64,000 bases of DNA from Bythopirellula goksoeyrii (lineage in GTDB: Bacteria; Planctomycetota; Planctomycetia; Pirellulales; Lacipirellulaceae): positions 6,211,257-6,275,256 of the forward strand of contig NZ_CP042913.1 in assembly GCF_008065115.1 (NCBI RefSeq), in the 5' to 3' direction. Position 1 is the first letter of the stretch. Every line of letters starts with the position of its first letter. This document shows positions 43,275-53,635 of this stretch, piece by piece. The notes below the pieces were generated by a model. The model did not search any database. It saw only the letters and a program-made list of their open reading frames with translations, and was not told the DNA's origin. The position numbers and the translations under genes are program-made.

Positions 43275-44561
43275 TCAACGCTTCTCTAGCGGGACAAACT
43301 CACGTTCGGTGTGGCCTATGTAAATCTGTCGGGGACGGCAAATTCTCTTCGAGGGACTTTCGTGCATCTCCCGCCAATGGGCGAGCCAGCCTGGCAATCG
43401 CCCAATGGCAAACAGCACCGTGAACATCTGCACCGGAATGCCGATGGCGCGATAAATGACGCCCGAGTAGAAATCGACGTTGGGATAGAGCTTGCGCTCA
43501 ATGAAGTATTCATCGTTGAGCGCCACCTCTTGCAACTGCTGGGCGATGTCGAAGATCGGATCGTCGATATTCCGCTTAGCGAGCAGCTTCTCGCATGAGG
43601 CGCGAATAATCGTTGCGCGAGGATCGAAGTTCTTGTAGACCCGATGCCCAAAACCCATGAGGCGGAAGCTACTCGACTTGTCTTTGGCCATGTCGACGTA
43701 CTTCTTCACATTGCCGCCATCTTTGCGAATCTGCTCAAGCATGGCGACACAAGCCTCATTGGCTCCACCGTGCAAAGGTCCCCATAGGGCACTGATTCCG
43801 GCCGATATCGAGGCAAACATGTTCGCATTCGAAGAACCCACCATCCGCACCGTTGAGGTGCTGCAGTTCTGTTCGTGATCGGCGTGTACGATCAACAAGA
43901 GGTTCAAGGCTTCCACGAAATCAGGGTCGATTTCATACGGCTCGGTTGGAACCGAAAACATCATCTGTAAGAAATTCTCGCAGTAGGTCAGGTCGTTGCG
44001 AGGATAGACGAACGGCTGGCCAATGGATTTTTTGTAGGCAAACGCCGCAATGGTCGGCAGCTTGGCCAACAGGCGCAGAATAGATTCATCGACTTGCGCT
44101 TTGTCGTGGGGGTCGAGCGAATCCTGGTAGAACGTGGAAAGTGCGCCAACAACGCTGCTGAGAATCGCCATCGGATGAGCGTCGCGGGGAAAGCCATCGT
44201 AGAACAGCCGCATGTCTTCGTGCAGCATCGTATGCCGCCGCAACTTCTTGCGAAAATTCGTCAGCTGTTCTTCCGAGGGGAGCTCACCATAAATCAACAG
44301 ATAGGCAACTTCAATGAAATCACAATCCTTGGCAAGTTGCTCGACTGGATACCCTCGGTAGCGCAGGATGCCCTTCTCACCATCAAGAAACGTGACGGCG
44401 CTCTTGGTAGAACCCGTATTCACGAAGCCTTCGTCGAGCGTAATCACGCCGGTCGAGGCGCGGAGTTGACTAATATCCACAGCGGACTCTTGCTCGGTAC
44501 CTACCACCACGGGTAGATCCAAGCTGGACTCGCCGATAGTTAGTTTAGCGACCTCAGACAT
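43275..44561 (-). CDS. gltA: Citrate synthase
   Basis: 428 residues from MSEVAKLTIGESS, with AAAGGA upstream. Type I/II citrate synthase landmarks are GILRYRGYPVEQLAKD, an HADHEQNCSTSTVRM region with the catalytic His, LWGPLHGGANEACV and FGHRVYKNFDPRA with a further active-site His, and the catalytic Asp in NVDFYSG. It makes citrate from oxaloacetate and acetyl-CoA at the head of the TCA cycle. The frame extends upstream to 44846 across the end of the neighbouring gene; those 95 residues are not homologous-looking and are excluded. Confidence 0.95.
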   Translation of the reverse strand: MSEVAKLTIGESSLDLPVVVGTEQESAVDISQLRASTGVITLDEGFVNTGSTKSAVTFLDGEKGILRYRGYPVEQLAKDCDFIEVAYLLIYGELPSEEQLTNFRKKLRRHTMLHEDMRLFYDGFPRDAHPMAILSSVVGALSTFYQDSLDPHDKAQVDESILRLLAKLPTIAAFAYKKSIGQPFVYPRNDLTYCENFLQMMFSVPTEPYEIDPDFVEALNLLLIVHADHEQNCSTSTVRMVGSSNANMFASISAGISALWGPLHGGANEACVAMLEQIRKDGGNVKKYVDMAKDKSSSFRLMGFGHRVYKNFDPRATIIRASCEKLLAKRNIDDPIFDIAQQLQEVALNDEYFIERKLYPNVDFYSGVIYRAIGIPVQMFTVLFAIGRLPGWLAHWREMHESPSKRICRPRQIYIGHTEREFVPLEKR

Positions 44562-44773
44562 CGAGGATTCCTTTAACACTGCATCACTCACAGGCTGACT
44601 CCCAAAGACGCGAACGTAAGATTTCCGCCGCGGGGACACCGATCCAAGGCCTCGAAGGAGGACTTCCCAGACCAAGCCAACCGCAAGTGCGAGTTTACCG
44701 GTGAAAGTCCATTCAATCAATCGGTTGCCTACCAGACGGGCGTTTTCAGGGAACAAGAAGCGTCCCAAGAGAT

Positions 44774-46033
44774 TTAGCGCCGCGCGGTTCCGCCCTTTAA
44801 GGAAGCGATTTCTGAGCCGCGGAATTCTCCGTCGAAGATTGTCCAAATCCGGCTCTTGTTCCGCAGTTTTTCCATCTCGACGCCCACAAGATCTTTTTTC
44901 GATTCGGCTTCGAGTGTTTCACGGATGTCGGCTTGAGCCTCAGTAAAAGGTGTGCGACCCGCCTCTTTTCGCTCCAGGACCCGCACAATGTGAAATCCTA
45001 GCTCACTTTCAATCACGTCACTCAATTGCCCCACTTCCAAGGAGAAAAGAGCCTCGTCGATTTCGGTACTACGGAGCGCCCCTTTAGTCGTCCAATCATG
45101 TGCCCCACCTTGGGACGCCGTAAACCCATGTGATTTTGCCTTGGCAATCTCTTCCATCACAGGCCCACGAACTTGGGGGTTCTGCATGACTTGCTGCCAA
45201 ACTGCGTTGCCCATTTCCGTGATCGTCCGCCAGGCCACGGCACGATCATTGCCAACCTGATCGAAGCGAATCATCAACTCTTCCCAAGTTGCCTGAGAAG
45301 GAAAGTCGTACTCCGCTTCATGCGACTGATAGTAGGCGAGCATCTCTTCGTGCGTCACCGTCTTGGGCTTGGGTGCCATTTGCCGCAACCACTCTCCGGC
45401 TATGGTGCGCTCGTAGAATTGGCGACGCAGGTCCCCGAGCGAGGTGCCACGGTTGTGCAATACTTCTTCAAGCTCGCGTCGATCCGACACTTCGAGCATT
45501 TTGGATAAGCGGGGAATCTCCATCTCCTCGAACGGCTCGTTCAGGTTTTCTTCGATCTTGGGCATGTTTTCTGTCGGCACTTTGCGTCTGAAATCAGCGT
45601 ACAACACTTTCGTGTCGATCAGCCCCATCACTTGCTGACGCAGGATGGCCCGTGCGGCTTCTTCCCTCTGATTCGGAGGAATCTGCTGCGCGTTGGCCTC
45701 AAGAATCAAATTCACAATCCACAACACATCACTGGCCAACACAATCTGACCATCGATCCGTGCAACAATCTGCCCCCCTTCGAGCGGCTTGGCAGATGCC
45801 AAATCAGCTTCGGTGCCGCTTCTGACGGTCGGCTGCGATTGAATCTGGGGGGGAGCAGTTACATTCGCAGGTGAATTGTTGGTTTGGCTCGGATCGTAGA
45901 TACCCCGTACCGCGCTCGGAGAAGCATTGGGTACCGGCGGAGGACCAAACGTTGATTGCCCAACTGCACACTCCGCCACGGCACCCACTAGCGCACCGAA
46001 AAGAGCAAGTCGACAGAGGGGGCGATATCTCAT
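44774..46033 (-). CDS. SurA-like parvulin peptidyl-prolyl isomerase
   Basis: 419 residues: a signal peptide (ending CAVGQS), a Pro/Asn/Thr-rich linker, a SurA N-domain-like helical region (ARIDGQIVLASDVLWIVNLI, QQVMGLIDTKVLYADFRRKV) and a parvulin domain. The parvulin core is seen in ITEMGNAVWQQVMQ, SQGGAHDWTTKGALR, FSLEVGQLSDVIESELGFHI and VRVLERKEA. It should help outer-membrane proteins fold in the periplasm. It is transcribed ahead of citrate synthase on the same strand, about 210 bases apart. Confidence 0.85.
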   Translation of the reverse strand: MRYRPLCRLALFGALVGAVAECAVGQSTFGPPPVPNASPSAVRGIYDPSQTNNSPANVTAPPQIQSQPTVRSGTEADLASAKPLEGGQIVARIDGQIVLASDVLWIVNLILEANAQQIPPNQREEAARAILRQQVMGLIDTKVLYADFRRKVPTENMPKIEENLNEPFEEMEIPRLSKMLEVSDRRELEEVLHNRGTSLGDLRRQFYERTIAGEWLRQMAPKPKTVTHEEMLAYYQSHEAEYDFPSQATWEELMIRFDQVGNDRAVAWRTITEMGNAVWQQVMQNPQVRGPVMEEIAKAKSHGFTASQGGAHDWTTKGALRSTEIDEALFSLEVGQLSDVIESELGFHIVRVLERKEAGRTPFTEAQADIRETLEAESKKDLVGVEMEKLRNKSRIWTIFDGEFRGSEIASLKGGTARR

Positions 46034-46087
46034 GCAGAAATCCTACGCGGTGCAGTTAGTGGCTTCGCTCTTACAATGGGCAAATTA

Positions 46088-46112
46088 ATAGCCGTCGCCG
46101 GGAGGCGATGGT
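46088..46112. repeat. TAGCCGTCGCCGGGAGGCGA repeat
   Basis: TAGCCGTCGCCGGGAGGCGA is one arm with a TCGCC/GGCGA hairpin; a partial GGCTATCA lies 30 bases on. It is related to 18016-18078 and sits between mfd and the isomerase. Confidence 0.6.
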
Positions 46113-46194
46113 TTCTCAGAACTCATACCCCCTCCATCAGGCCAAGGCTATCACCAAAAAGAGCACAATCCACCCGGAGAAGAGCGGCGGGATT

Positions 46195-49100
46195 CTAGTG
46201 GGTAGATTCGCTGCGCTGCAAGAGCGATTCGAGGGTTGCCATGATCTGCAAAGGATCATCAATCTGATCACCCAGGGGAAGATAGGCACTCTGGTCGTCG
46301 GCCCGGCGCAGCTCACCTCCACTACGGGCGACCAGGAGCTCCAGTTGACGCTGATCCCGGTAACCGAGCACCAGATAAGGGCTCTCGAGATGGATGGAAT
46401 TCACCTGCCATTGGTGGGCCCAAATCCTGATCCGTGCTAGCTGGACTAGCTGCTCCACCGGAGCAGGCAATGCCCCAAAACGGTCGGCAAGCTCCGCCCG
46501 AAACTCCTCGACCTCCGCAAGTTGGGTCACACGGCTCAAGCGGCGATACAGATCGATTTTGGTCCGCATGTCCGGCACATACTGCCGAGGGAAAAACGCC
46601 GCGATCGGCAGATCGACAACCACGTCGACCGAATCACGCGGCGGAAGCTGCTTGAGCTGACGGACCGCCTTTTCCAACAGGGCACAATAGAGCTCGTAGC
46701 CCACGGTAGCGATGTGACCACTCTGCTGGGTCCCCAGCAGGTTGCCCGCTCCGCGAATCTCTAGATCGCGCATCGCCAGGGCGAAACCGGCGCCCATCTG
46801 GCTGAATTCTTCGATTGCCCGCAGGCGTCGGGCCGCCTCGGGCGAGAGGTGGCGATTCTCATCCACGAGCAAATAACAATATGCCCGATGCTTATAGCGA
46901 CCCACACGACCCCGAAGCTGATGCAGGTCGGCCAGTCCATAGCGGTCGGCATCGTCGATAAAAATCGTGTTGGAATTGGGTATGTCCAGCCCGCTCTCGA
47001 TGATCGTCGTGGCGAGCAGGATGTCGTATTTGCCACCTACAAAACCAAGCATCGCATCCTCAAGCTCATGCTCTGTCATCTGACCGTGACCGATACCGAT
47101 CGTCGCCTCGGGGACGATGTCTTGCAGCTTTCTGGCGAGATTCTGGATGTCGTGAACTCGGTTGTGGACGAAGAAGACCTGCCCGCCACGATTCAGTTCC
47201 CGCAAGATTGCGTGGCGAATGAGCCCCTCGTCGAAGCGGGCAATCCGCGTCTCTACGGCTAGCCGATCCTTGGGAGCCGTTTCCAGATTCGAGATACTCC
47301 GTGCCCCCAACAGCGACATGTGCAGCGTGCGCGGAATGGGTGTGGCGGTCATCGTGAGCACATCGACGCTCGCCCGCAGGGCTTTGAGACGTTCCTTGAC
47401 CGTCACGCCGAAACGTTGTTCTTCGTCGATGATCACCAGCCCCAGGTTTTGAAACTGCACGTCGGGAGATACCAATCGATGGGTACCGATCAACAAATCG
47501 ATGCTCCCATTGGCAGCGCCGGCAAGAATTTCCCTCGCTTGTTTCGCAGTGCAGAAGCGCGAGAGGGATGCGATCTCAAACGGATATTCCGCCATCCGCT
47601 GTCGAAACGTGCGGCAATGCTGCTCGGCCAGCACAGTCGTCGGCACCAGCACAGCTACTTGGTAGCCAGCGTCGATCGCCTTGAAGGCGGCCCGCATTGC
47701 CATCTCGGTCTTGCCGAAGCCGACGTCTCCGCACAGCAGGCGATCCATCGGCTTGGCAATCTGCATGTCTCCCTTGATCGCGTCTATGGCAGTCAGTTGG
47801 TCGGGAGTTTCCTGGTAAGGGAATGCCGCGTCGAATTCCTTTTGCCAGACCGTGTCCGCCGGAAAGACAATCCCCGGGCGACCACTGCGGGCCGCTTCCA
47901 GCTCCAACATTTCGCTCGCGAAATCGGTAACCGCCTTCTCGGCGGCCTGTTTTTGCCGAATCCACGAACGACCTCCAATCGTGGCCAGCTTCGGTTTGGC
48001 CTGTCGGCCACCCACATACTTCTGCACCAATTCGATGCGGCTCGTGGGGACATAGATCCGCGTGCCGCCGTGGAACTCGACCTCCAGATGCTCCTCGGCA
48101 CCTGACTCTTTTTCCAGCAGTTTGAGCCCCCGATAGCGGCCAATGCCGTGCGAAAGATGCACGACCAGATCCCCTTCGCGGAGTTGCAGGAAGCTGTCGA
48201 TTGCCCGTCCAGTTTGACGCTGAACAGGCCGTGCGATTTCTTCGCGGTGAAATAGCTCGCTCGCACTAATGAGCACCACTTGGTCGGCAACAAAGCGAAA
48301 TCCCTGGGCCAAGTGACCGTGGACAAACCGTAATTTCCCTTCGCGCATCAGTCGTGTTTCGGAAAACAACTCAGTAAGTCGTTCGACCTCAGCATCGGTT
48401 TCGGTCACCACGATCACACGATGCTCGGCGGCGACGGCATCAAGTTCTTCACGTACCCGATGCACGTCTCCGCTGAAACGTTCGATGGATTCGAACTGCA
48501 AGTGGGCGGTCGTCTCATAGGAACCGGCGGGAACCCCCGAGGCCGTGACGGAGGGAAACTTGTTGATCTCGCTGAGGGAGAGCGAGACCGAGAAAAAGTC
48601 TTCCGGTCGCTCGAGCCGTTCATGATAGAAACGGCCTTCCTCCTGCAGTTCGCTCGGTTCGACTAACAAGAACCAACTCTTGGAGGGTAGATACGCCGTG
48701 AAATGAGTGCGATTGGCGTTGGTCGGCTGCAGGACCGTCACATCGACCGAGTCGAGTGATTTGAGACTGCGCTGTGTTTCTACATCAAACGTGCGAAGCG
48801 ATTCCACCTCATCGCCAAACAGTTCCAGGCGGATCGGATGCTCTGCGTCCGGAGGAAACAGATCGAGAATCCCCCCCCGCAGCGAGAACTCCCCCGGCAT
48901 TTCCACGGCCGTCGTACTTGAACACCCTTCGGCCGCTAGCCAGTGGGTGAGCTCTGCCATGTCGAGAGTGTCCCCCACGGCGATTCGTCGGGTCGCACTG
49001 GCAATCGATGCGGCACTCGGCACCGGCTGCATAAGACTCTGGATGGCTGTGACGACAATTTGGGGCTGGGACCGGGAAGACCGGCGATCCGTTGGATCGC

Positions 49101-49479
49101 GGTTGTTGTCTTTTGGCGAAATGAGTGACTTCAGTACCCGTAGTCGCTGTCCGTAAATGTCGTCGTTGAGCACCCGCTCGCCGGCATCGGTCTCCCATGC
49201 CGGTAGCTGATCGACCCGTGCAGAGGTAAACAGGCCGAGATCGTCACAGAAGCAGTCGAGGTCACGCGTGTGCGGCAGAACTACGACCAGCTGTTGCGGA
49301 GCATGCCGCTCAATCGCCGCGGCCACGAGCGCGCACGACGACCCCCAGACTCCGCCAAGCGTACCGCTATGCCCCGCGGACAGGCTTTCAAGGACTTCGG
49401 CGAAACCTCGATGTTGCTCAAGTTGGTCGGCCAGTGGATGCAGCTCAGCCGCCACCCCAGCCTCGACGACAGTTTCCAT
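46195..49479 (-). CDS. mfd: Transcription-repair coupling factor
   Basis: 1094 residues, full length for Mfd. In order come the UvrB-like N-terminal domains, the RNA polymerase interaction domain (REGDLVVHLSHGIGRYRGLK, then FHGGTRIYVPTSRIELVQ), the RecG-like translocase with Walker A CGDVGFGKTEMAMRAAF and DEEQ box VIIDEEQRFGV, and helicase motifs such as MTATPIPRTLHMSLLG and LRGRVGRY, followed by the C-terminal TRCF domain. It pushes stalled RNA polymerase off lesions and recruits UvrA. uvrA itself lies about 12 kb away at the right edge. Confidence 0.95.
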   Translation of the reverse strand: METVVEAGVAAELHPLADQLEQHRGFAEVLESLSAGHSGTLGGVWGSSCALVAAAIERHAPQQLVVVLPHTRDLDCFCDDLGLFTSARVDQLPAWETDAGERVLNDDIYGQRLRVLKSLISPKDNNRDPTDRRSSRSQPQIVVTAIQSLMQPVPSAASIASATRRIAVGDTLDMAELTHWLAAEGCSSTTAVEMPGEFSLRGGILDLFPPDAEHPIRLELFGDEVESLRTFDVETQRSLKSLDSVDVTVLQPTNANRTHFTAYLPSKSWFLLVEPSELQEEGRFYHERLERPEDFFSVSLSLSEINKFPSVTASGVPAGSYETTAHLQFESIERFSGDVHRVREELDAVAAEHRVIVVTETDAEVERLTELFSETRLMREGKLRFVHGHLAQGFRFVADQVVLISASELFHREEIARPVQRQTGRAIDSFLQLREGDLVVHLSHGIGRYRGLKLLEKESGAEEHLEVEFHGGTRIYVPTSRIELVQKYVGGRQAKPKLATIGGRSWIRQKQAAEKAVTDFASEMLELEAARSGRPGIVFPADTVWQKEFDAAFPYQETPDQLTAIDAIKGDMQIAKPMDRLLCGDVGFGKTEMAMRAAFKAIDAGYQVAVLVPTTVLAEQHCRTFRQRMAEYPFEIASLSRFCTAKQAREILAGAANGSIDLLIGTHRLVSPDVQFQNLGLVIIDEEQRFGVTVKERLKALRASVDVLTMTATPIPRTLHMSLLGARSISNLETAPKDRLAVETRIARFDEGLIRHAILRELNRGGQVFFVHNRVHDIQNLARKLQDIVPEATIGIGHGQMTEHELEDAMLGFVGGKYDILLATTIIESGLDIPNSNTIFIDDADRYGLADLHQLRGRVGRYKHRAYCYLLVDENRHLSPEAARRLRAIEEFSQMGAGFALAMRDLEIRGAGNLLGTQQSGHIATVGYELYCALLEKAVRQLKQLPPRDSVDVVVDLPIAAFFPRQYVPDMRTKIDLYRRLSRVTQLAEVEEFRAELADRFGALPAPVEQLVQLARIRIWAHQWQVNSIHLESPYLVLGYRDQRQLELLVARSGGELRRADDQSAYLPLGDQIDDPLQIMATLESLLQRSESTH

Positions 49480-49560
49480 CGTAATGTGGGGGAAATTGTA
49501 TCCGGCGGCGGAAGAGGCAGGAAGGGGGAACTCTGAATAGCACGCACGGGAGATAGTGGG

Positions 49561-49935
49561 CTACTCCACCCGAATCAGCATGACGCGCTCACGAGGAATC
49601 CAGATTCTCTCAGTCGCCTTTTCACCTTCCGACTGGGGTGCGAGCACAATCCAGCGTTCGCTTTGGTCGATGATCGTTCCTAGGACAAAGTTCTCAACCC
49701 CGTTCACCGTGCCGAAAGCCGGCGACATGTTTTCGATACCCAAGTCCGCACCACTGAATACCACTTGGCATCTCACGCCCAGCGGAGGGGCGAGCCGTTC
49801 TCGAGCCACTCGGGCGGCATTCTCACTGTATTCTGACCAATAGGAAAAACCGCTCCAAAAGATAACTAATAACGCCAACAGCAGCACCATCGTGCGATAG
49901 CGAAGGCGAAATGGTGATTTTCCTGCGGTAGACAT
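49561..49935 (-). CDS. Single-TM hypothetical protein
   Basis: 124 residues: a basic N-terminus, one TM helix (about 16-33, MVLLLALLVIFWSGFSYW) and a roughly 85-residue soluble domain rich in beta strands (GVRCQVVFSGADLGIENMSP, FVLGTIIDQSERWIVLAPQS). No family recognised. It lies upstream of mfd, 80 bases away on the same strand. Confidence 0.65.
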   Translation of the reverse strand: MSTAGKSPFRLRYRTMVLLLALLVIFWSGFSYWSEYSENAARVARERLAPPLGVRCQVVFSGADLGIENMSPAFGTVNGVENFVLGTIIDQSERWIVLAPQSEGEKATERIWIPRERVMLIRVE

Positions 49936-50135
49936 GCTTCGAGTCTAGCAGAAGCTCCAATCAAACGCACCGTAATCAAGTTTCCCTGGTAGCATACGAC
50001 TACAGGACCCCTATAACCGTCACCGTTGGGTGGTTTGGGCTCAGCATAGAGGCCTGCCCCGATTGCGACGATGTTTCTTAATGCAATTCCAGGCACGACT
50101 CCCCCCTCCCCCATCTCTGCATAGGAGCACTTGCA

Positions 50136-50360
50136 ATGTGGCGATCGCTCTTCTTAGCCTTTGGCGCCTACACCTGCCTCTTGGGCGTTGAGACCCTCGC
50201 GGTGGAAAAAGCCGTACTGAAAAAACCTCCCCAAGGCCAAAGACGCCTCATCGACCGAGACGAAATCGTGCCCCCCGATTGGGCACCCTGGAGCCTGCTC
50301 GCCTCAGGAGCTGTCGTGACGCTCTACTCGTTCACCATCCCCCGCCGCGTGGGCGGCTGA
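50136..50360 (+). CDS. Small membrane protein of unknown function
   Basis: 74 residues with an AGGAG site 8 bases upstream. An N-terminal hydrophobic helix or signal (FLAFGAYTCLLGVETLAV), a basic loop with Pro, and a second hydrophobic segment (APWSLLASGAVVTLYSFTI) before a basic end suggest two membrane passes. No name can be given. Confidence 0.65.
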   Translation: MWRSLFLAFGAYTCLLGVETLAVEKAVLKKPPQGQRRLIDRDEIVPPDWAPWSLLASGAVVTLYSFTIPRRVGG

Positions 50361-50442
50361 TCATCCGGTCGGCGTGTGAACCTGGCTGGCCCTACTGGGT
50401 CTCTATTGCCCTAGCCAGAAAAAATGAAAATAGGCCTTTTTC

Positions 50443-50497
50443 ATAGCCGCTGGCGGAAGCCTGCGGTTTTTTTCGAGGTCCAACCGCCAGCGGCTAG
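50443..50497. repeat. TAGCCGCTGGCGG palindrome
   Basis: TAGCCGCTGGCGGAAGCCTG and CCGCCAGCGGCTA form an outer hairpin of 12 bp. In between is CGGTTTTTTT, so on the plus strand the left part could double as a weak terminator after the small membrane protein. Confidence 0.75.
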
Positions 50498-50624
50498 CAA
50501 GTAAGGGTCTGAAAACCTTGTTTCGGATCCCAAGTCGTTTTATGATATAGGGTTCCCAGTAGCGCGGGCTATTTGGACCCCCGCAGCGAAATGTAACCCT
50601 TCCTGTCCAAACTGAGGTGTTGGC

Positions 50625-52403
50625 GTGGCCACGATTGAAAAACAGAAAAAATCCACTTCCAAGAACGATCTCGTTAGCGGAGCAGACATCCTGATCCAGT
50701 CGCTGGTGAATCTGGGAGTGGAGACCATCTATGCTTATCCCGGAGGAGCCAGCATGCCATTGCATCAGGCACTGACCCGGTTTAGCGACAAACTCCGCAC
50801 GATCTTGCCCCGCCACGAACAGGGAGGTGGCTTCGCTGCCCAGGGTATCGCACGCAGCACTGGCAAGGTGGGAGTCTGCATGGCAACCAGTGGGCCTGGC
50901 GCCACGAACCTTGTTACAGCCATCGCCGATGCCAAGCTCGATAGCATCCCGCTGATTGCGATCACCGGCCAGGTTCCAACCAAGTCAATCGGCACGGACG
51001 CATTTCAAGAAACGCCGATTGTTGAAGTTTGCCGTGGAATCACCAAGCACCACTATCTGGTGACTGACGTCAACGACGTTGCCCGCGTGATGAAGGAAGC
51101 CTTCTTGATCGCCACCACGGGTCGGCCCGGACCCGTGTTGGTTGATGTTCCCAAGAATGTTCAGCTGGACAGTTGCGTTCCCGATTACGACGCTGACATG
51201 ATCCTGCCAGGCTACTCCTTTGATTCACCGCACGCTCGTCCCGAGCAGATTCGCCAGATGGCGGCGGCAATCAAACTGGCCAAGCGCCCCATCATCTACG
51301 CGGGGGGTGGTATTGTTCTCTCCGACGCCAGCGAAGAACTCCGCACTTTGGTCAAGAAGACGGGCATCCCGATCACAACCACCGTGATGGGACTGGGCGT
51401 TTATCCTGCCACCGACGATTTATCGCTCGACATGCTTGGCATGCATGGCAGCGTGTATGCCAACTATGCGGTGGACGAAGCCGATTTGCTCATCGCTTTG
51501 GGCGTTCGGTTTGATGACCGCGTGACCGGCAAAGTGGAAGAGTTCTGCAAGCACGGCAAGATCATCCATGTCGATATCGATGCCTCGGAACTCAATAAGA
51601 ACAAGCCCGCGCATATCCCTGTCTGTAGCGATGTGAAATTTGCTCTCACTGAACTCAACAAAATCGTCGAGGCCCCCGAGGATATTTCTGACTGGGTCTC
51701 GCAGTGTCGCAAGTGGAAAAAAGAAGACCCATTCCACTTTGACACGAAATTCCCCGGTATTTTACAGCAGTGGGCGATTCAAAAACTCTGGGAAGTTACT
51801 CGCGAGTTGGACCCGATCATTGCTGTTGGCGTGGGTCAGCACCAAATGTGGGCCGCTCAGTTCTTCAAGTTCGACAAGCCCCGCCGCTGGCTCTCCAGTA
51901 GTGGCCTCGGAACAATGGGTTTCGGTCTCCCCGCGGCGATGGGTGCCCAAACGGCGAACCCTGGGCGGCTTGTGTTCGACATCGACGGCGATGGCAGTTT
52001 CCAGATGAACATCCAGGAGCTTGCCACTTGTTTCTGCGAAAAACTTCCCGTGAAGGTCCTCCTCCTGAACAACCAGCACTTGGGCATGGTGATGCAGTGG
52101 GAAGATCGCTTCATGCAGGGCAATCGGGCACACACCTTCCTTGGTCCCATCGACAGCCCAGAAGCTACCGGCAAAGGAGATGGCTTAGGCCCCAAGGATC
52201 GCTATCCAAATTTCGTCCAAATCGCTAAGGGCTACGGTTGCGGCGCAGCCTTTGTGAAAGAGAAATCCGACTACGAAGCGGCTTTGAAAGAAATGATCGC
52301 CTACGACGGACCCTACGTGCTCGACGTCGAAGTTCCCTACCAAGAACACGTCTTGCCAATGATCCCCGGCGGGCATACCGTGCGGGACATCATCAAGTCT
52401 TAA
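50625..52403 (+). CDS. ilvB: Acetolactate synthase large subunit
   Basis: 592 residues with a GTG start. It has three-domain thiamine-diphosphate enzyme motifs: the catalytic Glu in [20 protein letters not shown]-domain sequences in the middle and the ThDP-binding [15 protein letters not shown] in the C-terminal third. It condenses two pyruvates, or pyruvate and 2-oxobutyrate, as the first common step of branched-chain amino-acid synthesis. The regulatory subunit (ilvN) and ilvC are encoded about 8 kb away on the other strand rather than next to it. Confidence 0.95.
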   Translation: MATIEKQKKSTSKNDLVSGADILIQSLVNLGVETIYAYPGGASMPLHQALTRFSDKLRTILPRHEQGGGFAAQGIARSTGKVGVCMATSGPGATNLVTAIADAKLDSIPLIAITGQVPTKSIGTDAFQETPIVEVCRGITKHHYLVTDVNDVARVMKEAFLIATTGRPGPVLVDVPKNVQLDSCVPDYDADMILPGYSFDSPHARPEQIRQMAAAIKLAKRPIIYAGGGIVLSDASEELRTLVKKTGIPITTTVMGLGVYPATDDLSLDMLGMHGSVYANYAVDEADLLIALGVRFDDRVTGKVEEFCKHGKIIHVDIDASELNKNKPAHIPVCSDVKFALTELNKIVEAPEDISDWVSQCRKWKKEDPFHFDTKFPGILQQWAIQKLWEVTRELDPIIAVGVGQHQMWAAQFFKFDKPRRWLSSSGLGTMGFGLPAAMGAQTANPGRLVFDIDGDGSFQMNIQELATCFCEKLPVKVLLLNNQHLGMVMQWEDRFMQGNRAHTFLGPIDSPEATGKGDGLGPKDRYPNFVQIAKGYGCGAAFVKEKSDYEAALKEMIAYDGPYVLDVEVPYQEHVLPMIPGGHTVRDIIKS

Positions 52404-52413
52404 GGGAACTGCC

Positions 52414-52499
52414 GTAGGGTGGGCATTGCCCACCACACAAATTCGGCGAAGGTCGATCAGGGATGGAAAAGGAATGTAGGTGGGCGATGCCCACCCTAC
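52414..52499. repeat. REP-like palindrome, GTAGGGTGGGC family, copy 2
   Basis: GTAGGGTGGGCATTGCCCACC and GGTGGGCGATGCCCACCCTAC are inverted arms of 86 bp in all, directly after ilvB. Copy 1 is at 13062-13131. Confidence 0.8.
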
Positions 52500-52505
52500 G
52501 TGCGT

Positions 52506-52730
52506 CTACTTCTTGGCAGCTGGGGCAGCTTCCGCGTCGTCTTCTTTTTCCTTCTTCTTTTTCTTCTTCATCTGAAGCTTGCGCACCCGGACCTTGGCCA
52601 AGCCCAGAGGGGAATCCCCTTCCGACCAGCGCTCGGTTTCCTTCAACTTTTCCAGACGCTCCACGCGGGTGAGCACACTGCGATTGGAGGTCGCCCCCCG
52701 ACGGATTTTTAAACTCTTATCGATCGTCAT
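52506..52730 (-). CDS. Small basic protein of the TIGR04137 type
   Basis: 74 residues from MTIDKSLKIR (ATG at 52730). The pattern of a short basic start, RSVLTRVERLEKLKETERW and then SPLGLAKVRVRKLQ matches the small basic protein family shared by planctomycetes, verrucomicrobia and chlamydiae. The C-terminus is a Lys/Glu run ending in Ala. The function is unknown; a nucleic-acid or ribosome association is plausible from the charge. Confidence 0.8.
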   Translation of the reverse strand: MTIDKSLKIRRGATSNRSVLTRVERLEKLKETERWSEGDSPLGLAKVRVRKLQMKKKKKKEKEDDAEAAPAAKK

Positions 52731-52808
52731 CGTAAAACTCCAGAACAACCTCATCGCTAAGCGGAGGCAGGCAAACATTGGCGAATCGACCAATATAGAC
52801 TCAAAATA

Positions 52809-52880
52809 CCCAATGGCCAAGCCCCAATGGCCAATGCTTGGATTTCACAGCGAATTACTGGTCATTGGGCATTGGCAATT
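52809..52880. repeat. Inverted repeat AATGACCAATTGG family, copy 2
   Basis: ACCCAATGGCCAAGCCCCAA and GGTCATTGGGCATTGGCAAT are opposed arms. The right arm supplies the last codons and stop of the membrane protein gene at 52862. Confidence 0.6.
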
Positions 52881-53452
52881 GATGGTTGAGGCCGCACGAT
52901 GCCAGCGATAAATGCTGCCATCACCAAGCCCCCTACCCCGCCATAGACCATCTGACCCAGGCAATAGACGGGCGAATGATGCCACCAAATTACGTCGCCC
53001 GGATTGCTCCACAGGACACCTAGCAGTGCCACGAGGGCGACGAAAACAAACCGTTTGCCAAAACTGTCCAAGACTGGCAGGGCCATGGCTGTCAGAAAGG
53101 CCGCCACGAGGGCAACCACGAACATATGTACAAAACCCAAAATCATCGTTCTAGGGGCCATCACCTCTCCCCCCTCAAGCCGATGGGCTATCTGAAATCG
53201 TGGACCAGCCAGATGCAGCTCCTCGAAATCCTTCGCCACCTCTTCATCGGGCGTCTTGGGTGGCATCGGATAAACGTACATCCCCGAGGGCACCTTGTCT
53301 CTTCGCAACACGGCCGCAATATCCGCCTGCGCCGATTCAGGCAGTGGCTCCATCAGCTGGTAGGTCACTCCCGAGACACTCCAATACACAAACCCCCAAA
53401 AGAACATAGCAATCGCCGAGAAAAGTGCCGCCAAAATTATCCGCCCTGCCAT
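52862..53452 (-). CDS. Four-TM membrane protein of unknown function
   Basis: 196 residues from MAGRIILAAL, with GGAGA upstream. One N-terminal hydrophobic helix, then a roughly 80-residue exposed segment (LPESAQADIAAVLRRDKVPS, YVYPMPPKTPDEEVAKDFEE), then three closely spaced C-terminal helices. No known motif. The last residues (SIANAQ) fall in a palindromic repeat, so the C-terminus may have been altered by repeat insertion. Confidence 0.65.
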   Translation of the reverse strand: MAGRIILAALFSAIAMFFWGFVYWSVSGVTYQLMEPLPESAQADIAAVLRRDKVPSGMYVYPMPPKTPDEEVAKDFEELHLAGPRFQIAHRLEGGEVMAPRTMILGFVHMFVVALVAAFLTAMALPVLDSFGKRFVFVALVALLGVLWSNPGDVIWWHHSPVYCLGQMVYGGVGGLVMAAFIAGIVRPQPSIANAQ

Positions 53453-53635
53453 GGTGTCTCCGTATGAAAAATGTTTGATGAGTTTTAACAGTTTATCCAA
53501 ATGGTAGCCGGATTCGCAAGAATTCGGAGATTTCCCAGCTTGTCATTTCTTCCTCTGAATTCTTGCGAATCCAGCTACAGTTGGAGTCATTCGCCATTCG
53601 GCTCAGCGTTCCCTGCGTTTAATCTGCCGTTCTTC

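Noticed and set aside
44562-44846. N-terminal extension of citrate synthase to 523 residues
   Set aside because: The extra 95 residues overlap the isomerase gene and lack any domain; the ATG at 44561 has a good AAAGGA site and the normal family N-terminus.
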